Below are positions 17,501 to 26,386 of a stretch of DNA of 64,000 nt, in pieces; the first letter of the stretch is position 1, and each line of letters opens with the position of its first letter. This stretch comes from Novibacillus thermophilus. GTDB lineage: Bacteria > Bacillota > Bacilli > Thermoactinomycetales > Novibacillaceae. The stretch lies in the NCBI RefSeq assembly GCF_002005165.1, contig NZ_CP019699.1:2976001-3040000 (forward strand). Direction: 5' to 3'. The notes beneath the pieces were generated by a model. That model ran no database searches. It was not told the origin of the DNA and was given only the letters and a program-made list of their open reading frames with translations. Made by a program: the position numbers and the translations under genes.

Positions 17501-18696
17501 TCAACTAATAGCGGAATGTAATCGAGGGACCACAATGAGCTCCCGCGGAAAACGGGCCAACACTTCACACCCGTTTTCCGTCACTCTGAAGGACTCGCTG
17601 ATTTCGACCCCACAATGATCGTCCAGCCAAATGCCTGGAATCATGTGGAACGTCATATTCGGCTCCAGCACGGTACGATCGCCGTACCGGATACTCGCCG
17701 TGTGCTCTCCCCAATCCGGCGGGTAATTGAGGCCCATGGCATATCCTATCCGCGAATCTTTCATGTAGCCGTATTGGCTGATCGTCTTCGTCCAGGCGCG
17801 TTCGACTTCTTCACACGCCACTCCCGGCGCCACTGTTTCTAAAGCGGCATTGAGGCCTTCTACTGCCACTGCCGCGAGCTCTTTCAGCTTTGGATGCGGG
17901 GGCCGATCGACACAGTGCGCGCCAGCGGTGAATGGTACCGTCTGTAACAGCCGGCTAGCTCAATGACGACCGGATCACCTTTTTTAAACCGGTCTTCCGA
18001 CCACGTCATGTGGGGCGCGTTCGATTTGACACCCGTCGGCATCATCGGCACGATAGACGGATAGTCTCCGCCGATAAGTTCTGTTCCGCTGACGAGGGAG
18101 TGGTATATGTTGGCGGCCACATCACACTCCCTCACCCCTTCATCAATGGAGTCGACGCCTTTCCACATCGCTTTTTCTGCAATTTCAGCCGCCCTTTTCA
18201 TATACTGAATCTCCCGCTCAGACTTGACGATTCTCACCCAGTTGACCAAAAGTGTCGCGTCTTTGAACGTGGCGTCTGGCAAGCCGCGCTTCAGCTTTTC
18301 GTAGCCGAGGGCAGTAAAGTAATACGCATCCATTTCGAGCCCTATTCTTCGCTTCGACTGCCCGATCTGCTTTAAAATGTCGCTTACAAAATCCATCGGG
18401 TGTTTCACGGGTGATTGTACGTAGTCGTCTGGATAAGAGATGATGTGTGCGTCGTCCAGCCACGTCGTATGTCTCGCCCCGTTCGCGTCAATCCCCCTTC
18501 CGATCCAAATCGGTTGCCGTTCTTCCGCGATCAGCACCAGTACTTGCGGGACATAAAACGACCATCCGTCGTATCCTGACAGATAGTTCATGTTGGCTGG
18601 ATCGGTGACCAACAACACCTCGATCCCTTCCGCATCCATACGCGCTTTGACTTTTTGAATCCTTTCTTCGTACTCTGAAATTTCAAACGCCAACAT
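17501..18696 (-). pseudogene. doeA: ectoine hydrolase DoeA/EutD, M24 creatinase-like, with a one-base frameshift
   Basis: Two readings, 17884-18696 and 17501-17869 with its upstream extension, make one 398-residue protein, the usual length for DoeA. The first holds the creatinase-like N-terminal domain and the start of the pita-bread domain, to ARTVSIGP. The second has YPPDWGEHTASIR, MTFHMIPGIW and GVEISESF. One extra G in the GGGGG at 17898-17902 (plus strand) rejoins them. The enzyme opens the ectoine ring to N-acetyl-diaminobutyrate, the first catabolic step. It is the promoter-proximal gene of the minus-strand operon. The slip is probably a homopolymer error; if real, ectoine use would be lost. 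Confidence 0.87.
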
Positions 18697-18889
18697 CGTA
18701 TTACTTTACCTCCCTTACAGCCGTTTTTTCACTGAGTGACAGCGGTATCATCAGCTACTTTGAGCATACATAAACCCCTTCCAAAAGGTCTACTGCCAAA
18801 GTGTATGAACTTTTTGAGCTCCGTCTATACAATTTTACTTTAGCGAAAAGTCGGATAATATCATTTGAGTGATCGTTTTTTACATTCGG

Positions 18890-18919
18890 TTGACGATATG
18901 AGCTGTCCCGTTTTATACT
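18890..18919 (+). promoter_or_regulatory. sigma-A promoter for eutB-pucR
   Basis: TTGACG (18890-18895) and TATACT (18914-18919) are 18 bases apart. They lie 45 bases before the eutB start, in the divergent doeA/eutB region (18697-18963). Confidence 0.7.
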
Positions 18920-18932
18920 GTCCATATTAAAC

Positions 18933-18946
18933 TGTAAGCGCTTAAA
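18933..18946 (+). promoter_or_regulatory. candidate catabolite-responsive element (cre)
   Basis: TGTAAGCGCTTAAA fits the CcpA consensus TGWNANCGNTNWCA at all but one defined position and contains the palindrome AAGCGCTT. It begins 14 bases after the -10 box, around the expected transcription start, a typical place for CcpA repression. This is a sequence match only. Confidence 0.45.
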
Positions 18947-18963
18947 GGAAAGAGGTGAAAGCA

Positions 18964-19950
18964 GTGATGGACGTGAATCGCGTCTGGGAGGCACGAGCCC
19001 GCATCACGCCTTATGTGAACAAGACACCTCTCATCCGTTCTCCAGTTTTATCAGAACAGACCAAAGCGAACGTTTTCCTGAAATTGGAGAACGTGCAACC
19101 AACAGGGTCTTTTAAAGTCAGGGGCGCTGCAAACAAAATACTGAGTCTCTCTCAAGCTGAACAATCCCGCGGCGTCACAACATTTTCCACCGGCAATCAC
19201 GCACTGGCCGTCTCCTCCATTGCCCGCCATCTGGACATGAAAGCCGTCATTTGCGTTTCTCATCGCGTTCCCAAAGCCAAACTTGACGCCATTCGACGCT
19301 ACGGTGTTGAAATCCGCAATGACTTCGACAGTCAAGACGACGCTGAGGCGTTTTGTTCCCAATTGGAACGAGAGGGACTGACGGTCATCAAACCTTTTGA
19401 CGACCCTTCCGTCATTGCCGGTCAAGGGACGATCGGGTTAGAGTTGATGGAAGACTTACCACACGTTGAGACAGTGGTCATTCCTTTATCCGGCGGCGGG
19501 TTGTTGTCGGGAATCGGCCTCGCACTGAAAGCGAACAATCCCCGCATTCGCGTCGTCGGAGTGTCCGTCGAGCGCGGTGCTGTCATGTATGAAAGCATTC
19601 AAGCAGGCAAACCAGTGATCCTGGAAGAAAAAGAAACATTGGCCGACAGCCTTTTAGGCGGCATTGGCCTGGACAACCGCTTTACATTGTCGATGGTGCA
19701 ACAGCTGGCAGATGAAATCCTCCTCGTCTCGGAGCCATCCATCGCAGCCGGAATGGCATACATGCTCGAGGCCCACCGAATGGGAGTAGAAGGAGCGGCA
19801 GCGGTAGGCTTAGCCGCTGTCATGGAACAAAAACTAAAAGTTGATCCCGGGGAAAACATCGCCGTCATCGTCAGCGGCAACAATGTGGATCTGTCCACTC
19901 TGTTACGCGTCACCCAACAGTACAGCTCATCCACCAATCATCTAACGTGA
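18964..19950 (+). CDS. eutB: EutB, threonine dehydratase-like enzyme of hydroxyectoine utilisation
   Basis: This 328-residue fold-type II PLP enzyme has QPTGSFKVRGAANK with the PLP-binding Lys, TFSTGNHALAVSS, and the phosphate-binding VIPLSGGGLLSGIG. It resembles serine/threonine dehydratases, but the setting beside doeA and eutC identifies the EutB subgroup acting in hydroxyectoine breakdown. The start is GTG 18964 or ATG 18967, six to nine bases after AGAGGTG; an in-frame GTG at 18955 lies inside that site and is rejected. It is followed closely by the PucR regulator on the same transcript. Confidence 0.85.
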   Translation: MMDVNRVWEARARITPYVNKTPLIRSPVLSEQTKANVFLKLENVQPTGSFKVRGAANKILSLSQAEQSRGVTTFSTGNHALAVSSIARHLDMKAVICVSHRVPKAKLDAIRRYGVEIRNDFDSQDDAEAFCSQLEREGLTVIKPFDDPSVIAGQGTIGLELMEDLPHVETVVIPLSGGGLLSGIGLALKANNPRIRVVGVSVERGAVMYESIQAGKPVILEEKETLADSLLGGIGLDNRFTLSMVQQLADEILLVSEPSIAAGMAYMLEAHRMGVEGAAAVGLAAVMEQKLKVDPGENIAVIVSGNNVDLSTLLRVTQQYSSSTNHLT

Positions 19951-19963
19951 GGTGAAGCGAAAC

Positions 19964-21676
19964 GTGCTGCTCACTGTAGAAGATGTGATGAATTTAGACA
20001 TTATGCAACACGCCGTTGTCCGTTCTGGGAGCGGTGGCTTAAACAGTCGTCTCGTCAAATGGGTTTCCGTGATTGAAGTTCCTGTCGAAGACTTCGTGGG
20101 GCAACACGAACTCGTGCTGAGTACAGCCATCGGATGCGGACACGATCAAGCGCTGTTTTTACAATTTGTGAAAGACATTTACAACTCTGGTGCGGCTGCT
20201 CTCGCCATCTCAACAGGCCGCTACATTTACGACATTCCCGAAAACGCTGTCGCCTTTGCCGATTCCCACCATTTTCCCATCATCGAAGTGCCTTGGAAGG
20301 TTCGCTTTTCAGCCATTATCGAAGCCGTCTTAAACGAGATGAACAGCCGGCGGCACAAAGTGTTCAAACGCTCTGAAGATGTTCAACAACGCCTGTTTAG
20401 TCTCATTTTGCAGGGCGCACACCTGTCCAAGATCGCCGAGGTCGTCCATCAAGAACTCGGGCACCCCCTGCTGATTGTCGACCACCGGGGCCACGTGTAC
20501 GGTGAGAGCCGACGCATCGGCGCTTTCCGAAAAAAGTGGCAGCGCTTGATCCAGTCCGAACCAAAAATACCGAAAGGGGTCCCCGTTCGAACGCCCCAGC
20601 ACCTCTCCCATTCAGACATCCGATGTCTCCGTGTCGCCCGAGAATCGGCCATTCAAGTTGTCATCCGGTCGTCGGGAAAAATTGTCGGGTACATGATCAT
20701 TCCTTTGCCCTCCGATGTGACAGCAGAAAACTTTTTACAACCTGATAATTCCATCGTCCTCGATTACGCTTCGATGGCGACGGCACTCTGGTTCTCCCGG
20801 GAACACGCCGTCCAAGAAGCGGAAATGCGGTTAAGGGACGATTTCGTCTGGAATCTCGCAAAAGGCGAAACCCCGTCGTGGGAGGCCGTCCTCTCCCGGG
20901 CAAAAGCGCTAGGCTACAAAGTGACGCTGCCCTATGTCTGCACTGTCGGGTTAATTGAAAACTTACGCCAACTTTACGAACGACACCCTTCCGACGACGT
21001 GTCGTACGAGCACTGGAGGCACAACATTATGCGCTACACCGAAGAACAGATTCACCACATCGGCAACACAGTCAATCTCGAGACGATGACGACGTGCCAA
21101 GACGGGCTCTTCGTCATTTTTTTAGAATGCCCGCAACAAAATTTTATAGATGAGGTCAACTACTTCCTCGATCTCATAGAAAACGAAGTGAAAAGCCTGT
21201 TACCGGGAGCCGTCATGTCCTGGGGGATCGGCGACAGCCGGGCTGGTGTTCGCTCCTTCCACCACAGCTACAGCGAAGCCCGAGTTACTTTGGACATCGG
21301 TCGCCGTCAAAGGGGATCTGGTACCCGCAGCACACACGAAGACACGAGTGTCTATCGGGCCCTCATGTGCTTGAAGGACAACCAAGACTTAAAGGACATT
21401 GTGACGTCGACGATCGGTAAACTGGTGGATTACGATCGGCAAAAGCCGGGCATGGATCTAATCGACACGTTGAACGCTTACGTGCGGCATCACGGAAATG
21501 TCAGCCGGACGGCCAGAGCACTCAATCTGCACCGCCAGTCGCTGCTCTACCGCTTAAGAAAAATCGAATCGCTGACCAACCGCTCCCTCGTCAACGCAGA
21601 CGACTTGTTTTTGCTCAACTTGAGTGTTAAATTGTGGACGCTCACTGCAGACGAACAGAAAATTCAAAACGCGTAG
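19964..21676 (+). CDS. PucR family transcriptional regulator of the ectoine locus
   Basis: A 570-residue regulator has an N-terminal PucR domain (LTVEDVMNL to VPWKVRFS, roughly residues 3-125), a middle GGDEF-like CdaR region and a C-terminal helix-turn-helix. The latter is NVSRTARALNLHRQSLLYRL, the hallmark HTH_30 of PucR/CdaR proteins. The start GTG 19964 is eight bases from AGGTGA; an earlier GTG overlaps that site. It is co-transcribed with eutB and divergent from the doeA operon, so it probably senses an ectoine-derived metabolite and controls both. Most described ectoine catabolic loci use the MocR-type EnuR instead. Confidence 0.85.
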   Translation: MLLTVEDVMNLDIMQHAVVRSGSGGLNSRLVKWVSVIEVPVEDFVGQHELVLSTAIGCGHDQALFLQFVKDIYNSGAAALAISTGRYIYDIPENAVAFADSHHFPIIEVPWKVRFSAIIEAVLNEMNSRRHKVFKRSEDVQQRLFSLILQGAHLSKIAEVVHQELGHPLLIVDHRGHVYGESRRIGAFRKKWQRLIQSEPKIPKGVPVRTPQHLSHSDIRCLRVARESAIQVVIRSSGKIVGYMIIPLPSDVTAENFLQPDNSIVLDYASMATALWFSREHAVQEAEMRLRDDFVWNLAKGETPSWEAVLSRAKALGYKVTLPYVCTVGLIENLRQLYERHPSDDVSYEHWRHNIMRYTEEQIHHIGNTVNLETMTTCQDGLFVIFLECPQQNFIDEVNYFLDLIENEVKSLLPGAVMSWGIGDSRAGVRSFHHSYSEARVTLDIGRRQRGSGTRSTHEDTSVYRALMCLKDNQDLKDIVTSTIGKLVDYDRQKPGMDLIDTLNAYVRHHGNVSRTARALNLHRQSLLYRLRKIESLTNRSLVNADDLFLLNLSVKLWTLTADEQKIQNA

Positions 21677-21763
21677 TGCCTTGAGAAAGTTCTCAGTTCC
21701 CGGTATGCTGGAAATAGATTGGCTTGATTCGTTCAATCGGGCTGACGGAGGAGAAGTGAACCT

Positions 21764-22852
21764 ATGCCTCAACACCCTTTTTCCCGGCGTTTGCCGGAAA
21801 GTGTCAACCGCGTCATCAGCCGCTTTCCCCTCCCCGTTCAAGACTTTCTGCACGACATGATCAGCGCGGAAAGATCCAACCAAACGATTGTGAATTACGC
21901 GTACGACTTTGACCTTTTTTTGACATATTTGAAAGAGCACGACATTTCGTTTGAAGGTGTGACGGCACACGACATCAAACGTTTTTTTCGCTACGTTGAG
22001 AACGGGTACGAACGGAAACTCAACCTGACCACATCGCACATCGACCCGAGAACGGGGGAAAAGACAGAAAGAAAGATTCAACGCACCCACTACCGGGAGA
22101 ACACCCACAGCGGCAAAGCGAGAAAACGGGCGTCACTCCGCTCACTTTACCGCTATTTACAAAAAAACAACTACATTGCACACGATCCTATGCGCGAGTA
22201 CGAAGACACCTCGCTGAAACAGAGCCGCCGCAGTCGCGCTCCGGTATTTCTTACGGCTGAAGAAGCCAAGCGCTTAATCGGCGCCGTTACGGATTACTAC
22301 GGTCAAAACGAGACAGACAGGCGTTACAGAAAAGAATTGGCCAGTCGTGACCGGGCCATTATGCTCGTACTCCTCAACACAGGTATGCGCGTATCGGAGC
22401 TCGTACATTTGAACCGTTATAGCCTTCAATCGACAAACGGAACAGTCCACGTCACTGTGATCGGCAAAGGGAATCAAGAGCGGGTGCTCAAATTGAATCG
22501 AACCGCAAAAGAGGCCCTGGAGAATTACTTCCCCGACCGGGAGAAATTGGTGAGAACTACTGGAGAGGAAGCGCTGTTTGTCAACCGTTTCGGTCACCGC
22601 ATAAGCCGCAAAGCCGTGTATGAGATCGTTAAAAAGTACGTGCAAGTAGCCAAGCTGCCGCCGAAAGCCGCCCGCATTTCCCCCCATAAGCTGCGGCACA
22701 CATTAGCGACACTTCTATTAAAAAACGGGGAAAACTTGCGGGTCGTGCAAGAAATTTTAGGGCACTCCAGCATCAAAACGACTGAAATATACACACACGT
22801 CATCAATACGGAAAAAGACCAGGCCCTTGACCATCTCGACCAGTTGTTTTAA
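21764..22852 (+). CDS. tyrosine recombinase, Xer-type (XerS-like)
   Basis: This 362-residue integrase-fold recombinase has an N-terminal SAM-like core-binding domain (about residues 20-140) and a catalytic domain. The catalytic residues are Arg in TGMRVSEL, Lys in VIGKGNQER, HKLRH, the second His in LGHSS, and the nucleophilic Tyr in EIYTHV. The long N-terminal domain with an RTGEKTERK insert and the ending with THVINTEKDQALDHL resemble XerS-type single-recombinase dimer-resolution enzymes. No phage or island genes flank it, so a chromosome-maintenance role is likelier than a mobile element. A GGAGGAG site lies about ten bases before the ATG. Confidence 0.8.
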   Translation: MPQHPFSRRLPESVNRVISRFPLPVQDFLHDMISAERSNQTIVNYAYDFDLFLTYLKEHDISFEGVTAHDIKRFFRYVENGYERKLNLTTSHIDPRTGEKTERKIQRTHYRENTHSGKARKRASLRSLYRYLQKNNYIAHDPMREYEDTSLKQSRRSRAPVFLTAEEAKRLIGAVTDYYGQNETDRRYRKELASRDRAIMLVLLNTGMRVSELVHLNRYSLQSTNGTVHVTVIGKGNQERVLKLNRTAKEALENYFPDREKLVRTTGEEALFVNRFGHRISRKAVYEIVKKYVQVAKLPPKAARISPHKLRHTLATLLLKNGENLRVVQEILGHSSIKTTEIYTHVINTEKDQALDHLDQLF

Positions 22853-22948
22853 AACCGTTGGACATTTGCCCGGAAGTCCAATCTGTTTCAGGTCGAGCGG
22901 CTATGGGGGGAGGCGCCATCATCGTAAAACGAGCGATTCGATGAACCG

Positions 22949-23203
22949 TTACCGAGGCAGGAGCAGCGTGTCGCCCGGACGGATCGTGGCATCGTTCAGT
23001 TCGTTGTACACTTTAATTTCCTCAATTACCGCTCGAATGTCACGAGATTCACCGTAATACTTCTGCGCGATTTGCCACAGCGTGTCCCCCTCGTTTATCA
23101 CCACTTCGATAGGTTCGGTCTCATCAGCCGGCTCTGACAAATAGGTAGAACTGACAAACAACAGAAAGAAAATGGAACCGACAGACATCGCCAACGTTTT
23201 CAT
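22949..23203 (-). CDS. yneA: YneA-like SOS cell-division suppressor with LysM domain
   Basis: This 84-residue protein has an N-terminal membrane/signal anchor (VGSIFFLLFVSSTYL) and a C-terminal LysM domain (EGDTLWQIAQKYYG to IRPGDTLLLP). That is the architecture of B. subtilis YneA, which blocks septation during DNA damage. ATG 23203 is preferred since GGGGGT is seven bases upstream; the ATG at 23221 has no site and lies inside a LexA box. It is divergent from lexA, and its promoter carries LexA boxes between and just beyond the -35/-10 elements. It should be exported to the cell surface. Confidence 0.88.
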   Translation of the reverse strand: MKTLAMSVGSIFFLLFVSSTYLSEPADETEPIEVVINEGDTLWQIAQKYYGESRDIRAVIEEIKVYNELNDATIRPGDTLLLPR

Positions 23204-23214
23204 CACCCGACCCC

Positions 23215-23228
23215 CAAACATTTGTTCT
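23215..23228. promoter_or_regulatory. LexA (SOS) box 1
   Basis: On the minus strand AGAACAAATGTTTG fits the Firmicute LexA operator (GAAC-N4-GTTY). It lies in the yneA leader just before the start codon. Confidence 0.8.
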
Positions 23229-23238
23229 ATTCACTTTC

Positions 23239-23266
23239 ATTATATCTAGAACAAATGTTCTGTCAA
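23239..23266 (-). promoter_or_regulatory. sigma-A promoter of yneA
   Basis: A perfect TTGACA (complement 23261-23266) and a perfect TATAAT (complement 23239-23244) have a 16-base spacer, and LexA box 2 fills the spacer. Confidence 0.85.
23248..23261. promoter_or_regulatory. LexA (SOS) box 2
   Basis: AGAACAAATGTTCT is a fully symmetric LexA operator located between the -35 and -10 boxes of yneA, so LexA binding must block that promoter. Confidence 0.92.
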
Positions 23267-23275
23267 CATTTTTTT

Positions 23276-23289
23276 CGAACCTATGTTTG
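23276..23289. promoter_or_regulatory. LexA (SOS) box 3
   Basis: CGAACCTATGTTTG matches the consensus CGAAC-N4-GTTYG and overlaps the lexA -35 element, as expected for autoregulation. Confidence 0.88.
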
Positions 23290-23315
23290 TATTTCGCACG
23301 CTTGACTGTTATAAT
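23287..23315 (+). promoter_or_regulatory. sigma-A promoter of lexA
   Basis: TTGTAT (23287-23292), a 17-base spacer and a perfect TATAAT (23310-23315) precede lexA by about 40 bases. Confidence 0.75.
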
Positions 23316-23357
23316 GAAAGAAAATTGCGGTGTCTCAGCGAGGGGTGAAACGAAGTC

Positions 23358-23978
23358 ATGACAAAATTGTCACAACGCCAAGAAGCGATTATCAATTTTA
23401 TCCGTCTCCAAGTAAAAGAAAAAGGGTATCCCCCGTCTGTCCGGGAAATCGGGGAGGCCGTCGGCCTCAAGTCAAGCTCTACTGTTCACGGGCATTTGTC
23501 GCGTTTAGAAAAAAAAGGGCTCATTCGCCGCGATCCGACAAAACCCCGTGCTATCGAATTGTTGGAACACGACCCCACTTCGGAATACGATGTGGAAACT
23601 GTCAATGTGCCGTTACTCGGAAAAGTGACAGCCGGGCAGCCGATTACGGCAATTGAAAACATTGAAGACTACTACCCCCTCCCGAAAAGGATGGTCGGCG
23701 AGGAGAACAGTTCGTTTTTACTTCGAGTACAAGGCGACAGTATGATCAATGCGGGGATACACGACGGGGATTACGTCATTGTTAAAAAACAACGGACAGC
23801 CAACAACGGAGAAATCGTCGTAGCCATGACGGAAGACGATGAAGCGACAGTGAAGCGTTTTTACAAAGAGCAGAACCGCGTTCGCTTGCAACCGGAAAAT
23901 GACATGATGGAGCCGATTATTCTGTCCAATGTCACCATTTTAGGAAAAGTGACGGGGCTGATGCGCACAATTCAATGA
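23358..23978 (+). CDS. lexA: SOS repressor LexA
   Basis: This 206-residue repressor has a winged HTH ([20 protein letters not shown], about residues 27-46). The self-cleavage site is Ala-Gly in KVTAGQPI (about residue 93), and the Ser/Lys dyad is GDSMINAG plus the Lys in DYVIVKKQ. It binds the three boxes upstream and self-cleaves when activated by RecA, which is encoded at 51964-53010. The ATG has a GAGGGGTG site. The gene ends convergently with the cadA-like gene, overlapping it by seven bases. Confidence 0.97.
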   Translation: MTKLSQRQEAIINFIRLQVKEKGYPPSVREIGEAVGLKSSSTVHGHLSRLEKKGLIRRDPTKPRAIELLEHDPTSEYDVETVNVPLLGKVTAGQPITAIENIEDYYPLPKRMVGEENSSFLLRVQGDSMINAGIHDGDYVIVKKQRTANNGEIVVAMTEDDEATVKRFYKEQNRVRLQPENDMMEPIILSNVTILGKVTGLMRTIQ

Positions 23979-26107
23979 ACGCCCTTACGCTTTCCAGGTT
24001 GGATGCGCAGTAACCGCATGCCGTTAGCTGTGACGAGCAAAGTCGCCCCCATATCGGCGAGAATGGCTAGCCACAAGGTCAACCAACCGGGAAACGCCAT
24101 AACCGTGGCCACCGCCTTGATGACGAGGGACGACGTGATATTTTGTTTGATCACTCGTAAGGCAGAGCGGCTGAGGCGAATTGTGAAGGGCAGTCTTGAT
24201 AAATCGTCTGCCATCAAAACGATGTCCGCCGTTTCTAACGTCGTGTCCGATCCAGCACCCCCCATGGCGATTCCCGACGTCGCGGCAGCCAATGCGGGTG
24301 CATCGTTGATCCCGTCTCCAACCATGGCGATTCGGTCGTAGCGTTTCTTCAGCTCCTGAATCGCCGCTACTTTTTCTTGTGGCAGAAGTTCTGATCGAAC
24401 GTCGTCAACGCCGACTTCACGAGCGAAAGCTTGGGCAGTCAAACGGTCGTCGCCTGTGAGCATCACTGTTTTTTCAACGCCGATTCGCTTCAACTCACGC
24501 AAAGTGTTACGGCTCGTCTCCCGAATCCGATCAGCCACGGCGATAATCGCGATAAGTTCATGACCGTCCCCCAGCACCATAACCGTTTTCCCTTCCTGGC
24601 GGAGCTTCTGAATCTGGTTTTCCGCAGCAGCCGTTTTGAAAAGCTCTTCTTCAAACAGGCGACGGTTGCCCATCCGGTACACCCTCCCGCCTACTCTCGC
24701 TTGGGCGCCCTTTCCGGGAATCGCCTCGAAATCTTTTGCCTCTTTTAGGGGAAGGTTTCGCTCCCTCGCTGCGCGTACGACGGCTTCCGCCAGCGGGTGT
24801 TCCGACAGTTGTTCAATGCTTGCAGCCAGTGTTAACACGTCATCTTCGCCTCGACCTTTAAGCGGTACGATATCGGAGACAGCCGGTCTCCCCTCGGTTA
24901 GCGTCCCCGTTTTGTCAAAGGCGATGCCTCGGAGCCCCCCTACGTTCTCCAGGTGAATGCCTCCTTTGATCAAGACACCGTTTCGCGCCGCGTTGCCAAG
25001 GGCAGAGACGATGGCCACCGGGGTCGAGACGACCAAGGCACATGGACACGCCACGATCAACAGTGCCAAGGCATTGTAAATCCAAGGCTGCCAGGGAGCT
25101 CCGAACAATAGCGGCGGAAAGAGGCCGATGCCCACAGCCAACGCCATCACCGCCGGTGTGTACACTTTGGCAAAACGATCGACGAATTTTTGGGAGGGGG
25201 CACGCTGCTCCTGCGCCTCTTCCACTAACGTAATCATTTTTGACAGAGTCGTATCCTCTGTTAATTTTGTCACTTCAACCTCAATCGCCCCAGATGTGTT
25301 CAACGATCCAGCAAACACCTCATCCCCTGGTTCCTTGTCTACCGGTACCGATTCGCCGGTGATGGGCGCCTCGTTGACGGCAGTCTGTCCTTTGACGATT
25401 TTTCCGTCCATAGCGATTTTCTCTCCCGGACGGACAATCATCGTATCCCCGACTCGTACGTCTTCCACGTTCGTGACCTGTTCCACGCCGTTTCGACGGA
25501 TACTCGCCCGTCTAGGGGCCATCTCCATCAAGGAACGGATGGAGCGGCGGGCCCGTTCCATGCTGAAGGCTTCCAGTGATTCACTCACGCCGAACAAAAA
25601 GGCCACGACAGCAGCCTCGGCCCAATAGCCGATCGCCAGTGCTCCACTCACCGCTACCGCCATCAGAGTGTTCATATTGAAGTCCAGTCGCAACAAACTG
25701 GGGATACCCTTTTTAAACGTTTCCCACCCCCCTAGGGCGGTAGCTGCAACATACAGACTGATGTACAGTGCTGCAGAAGTTCCCAGCATTTGACACCAAA
25801 ATGCGGCGATCATGAGCAACAGTGAAAAAGCGATGAGCCCAATGGCTCGGCTCTTTTTCCAGAAAGGTGTTTCCCTCTCCTCTTCAACGGCTACCTTGAT
25901 GTTGTCAAAGGCGCCCAACGTCTCCACTTCTTCAATACTTAAGGGCCTGCCGACGACTGTCAATTTGGATGCGCCGAAATTAACTTTAGCATCGACAACG
26001 CCACTCGATTGCTTCACTTTTTCCTCAAATTTGGCGGCACAATCGGCGCAAGACAGATTAGCCAACCTGTAGGTATGCTGATCGTGCTGTCTTTCCAACA
26101 GTCTCAT
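23972..26107 (-). CDS. cadA: P1B-type heavy-metal ATPase, CadA-like (Zn/Cd/Co export)
   Basis: This 711-residue ATPase has an N-terminal metal-binding domain with the pair in SCADCA (Cys20, Cys23). It also has the membrane CPC motif in [11 protein letters not shown] (about residue 350), the phosphorylated Asp in [17 protein letters not shown] of the nucleotide domain and the hinge [11 protein letters not shown]. Two membrane segments around LNMGG-like DFNMNTL and the CPC helix fit the Zn/Cd/Pb group rather than copper pumps. It would export toxic divalent metals. No ArsR-type regulator is adjacent, although a dyad resembling CadC sites lies upstream. Confidence 0.9.
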   Translation of the reverse strand: MRLLERQHDQHTYRLANLSCADCAAKFEEKVKQSSGVVDAKVNFGASKLTVVGRPLSIEEVETLGAFDNIKVAVEEERETPFWKKSRAIGLIAFSLLLMIAAFWCQMLGTSAALYISLYVAATALGGWETFKKGIPSLLRLDFNMNTLMAVAVSGALAIGYWAEAAVVAFLFGVSESLEAFSMERARRSIRSLMEMAPRRASIRRNGVEQVTNVEDVRVGDTMIVRPGEKIAMDGKIVKGQTAVNEAPITGESVPVDKEPGDEVFAGSLNTSGAIEVEVTKLTEDTTLSKMITLVEEAQEQRAPSQKFVDRFAKVYTPAVMALAVGIGLFPPLLFGAPWQPWIYNALALLIVACPCALVVSTPVAIVSALGNAARNGVLIKGGIHLENVGGLRGIAFDKTGTLTEGRPAVSDIVPLKGRGEDDVLTLAASIEQLSEHPLAEAVVRAARERNLPLKEAKDFEAIPGKGAQARVGGRVYRMGNRRLFEEELFKTAAAENQIQKLRQEGKTVMVLGDGHELIAIIAVADRIRETSRNTLRELKRIGVEKTVMLTGDDRLTAQAFAREVGVDDVRSELLPQEKVAAIQELKKRYDRIAMVGDGINDAPALAAATSGIAMGGAGSDTTLETADIVLMADDLSRLPFTIRLSRSALRVIKQNITSSLVIKAVATVMAFPGWLTLWLAILADMGATLLVTANGMRLLRIQPGKRKGVH

Positions 26108-26167
26108 CTCCCCTGTAGCTCAACACAATGACTACAGCTAAAAGTGTATATCTGAAAAGTAAAATAG

Positions 26168-26183
26168 TCAAATGGTTGTTTGA
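26168..26183. promoter_or_regulatory. candidate ArsR/CadC-type operator upstream of cadA
   Basis: TCAAATGGTTGTTTGA has the TCAAA...TTTGA half-sites and spacing of CadC/SmtB-family operators. It overlaps a TTGACT -35-like hexamer on the minus strand, 60 bases before cadA. The match is modest and no cognate regulator gene is in the window. Confidence 0.35.
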
Positions 26184-26213
26184 TTGTAAAATTCATATCT
26201 GCACACTGAGACG

Positions 26214-26233
26214 AAAAAAAGGGGGCGCCCCCC
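26214..26233 (-). terminator. possible terminator downstream of glnA
   Basis: The palindrome GGGGGCGCCCCC is followed on the minus strand by seven T. Read on the minus strand it is a compact GC hairpin with a U tract, about 150 bases after the glnA stop. Confidence 0.5.
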
Positions 26234-26386
26234 TCCGTTATCGGTACGTCATCATCTGCGCTTTTGACACTCACCGTTTGAACGTCAAATCTTTCTCTTT
26301 AAGCCTCATGGCTCAGCCAATTACACTGGTTGCCGTAACACCTTCTCCAGTACAAGAAGCTGGCAAAATTGAATGCCCGGACGATC

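Noticed and set aside
21764-22852. Reading the tyrosine recombinase as an integrase of a mobile island
   Set aside because: No att-like direct repeats, tRNA or cargo genes nearby; flanks are the ectoine regulator and yneA/lexA.
22858-22881. TTGGAC/GTCCAA inverted repeat after the Xer gene
   Set aside because: A six-base stem without a T run; could be a weak terminator, but not supportable.
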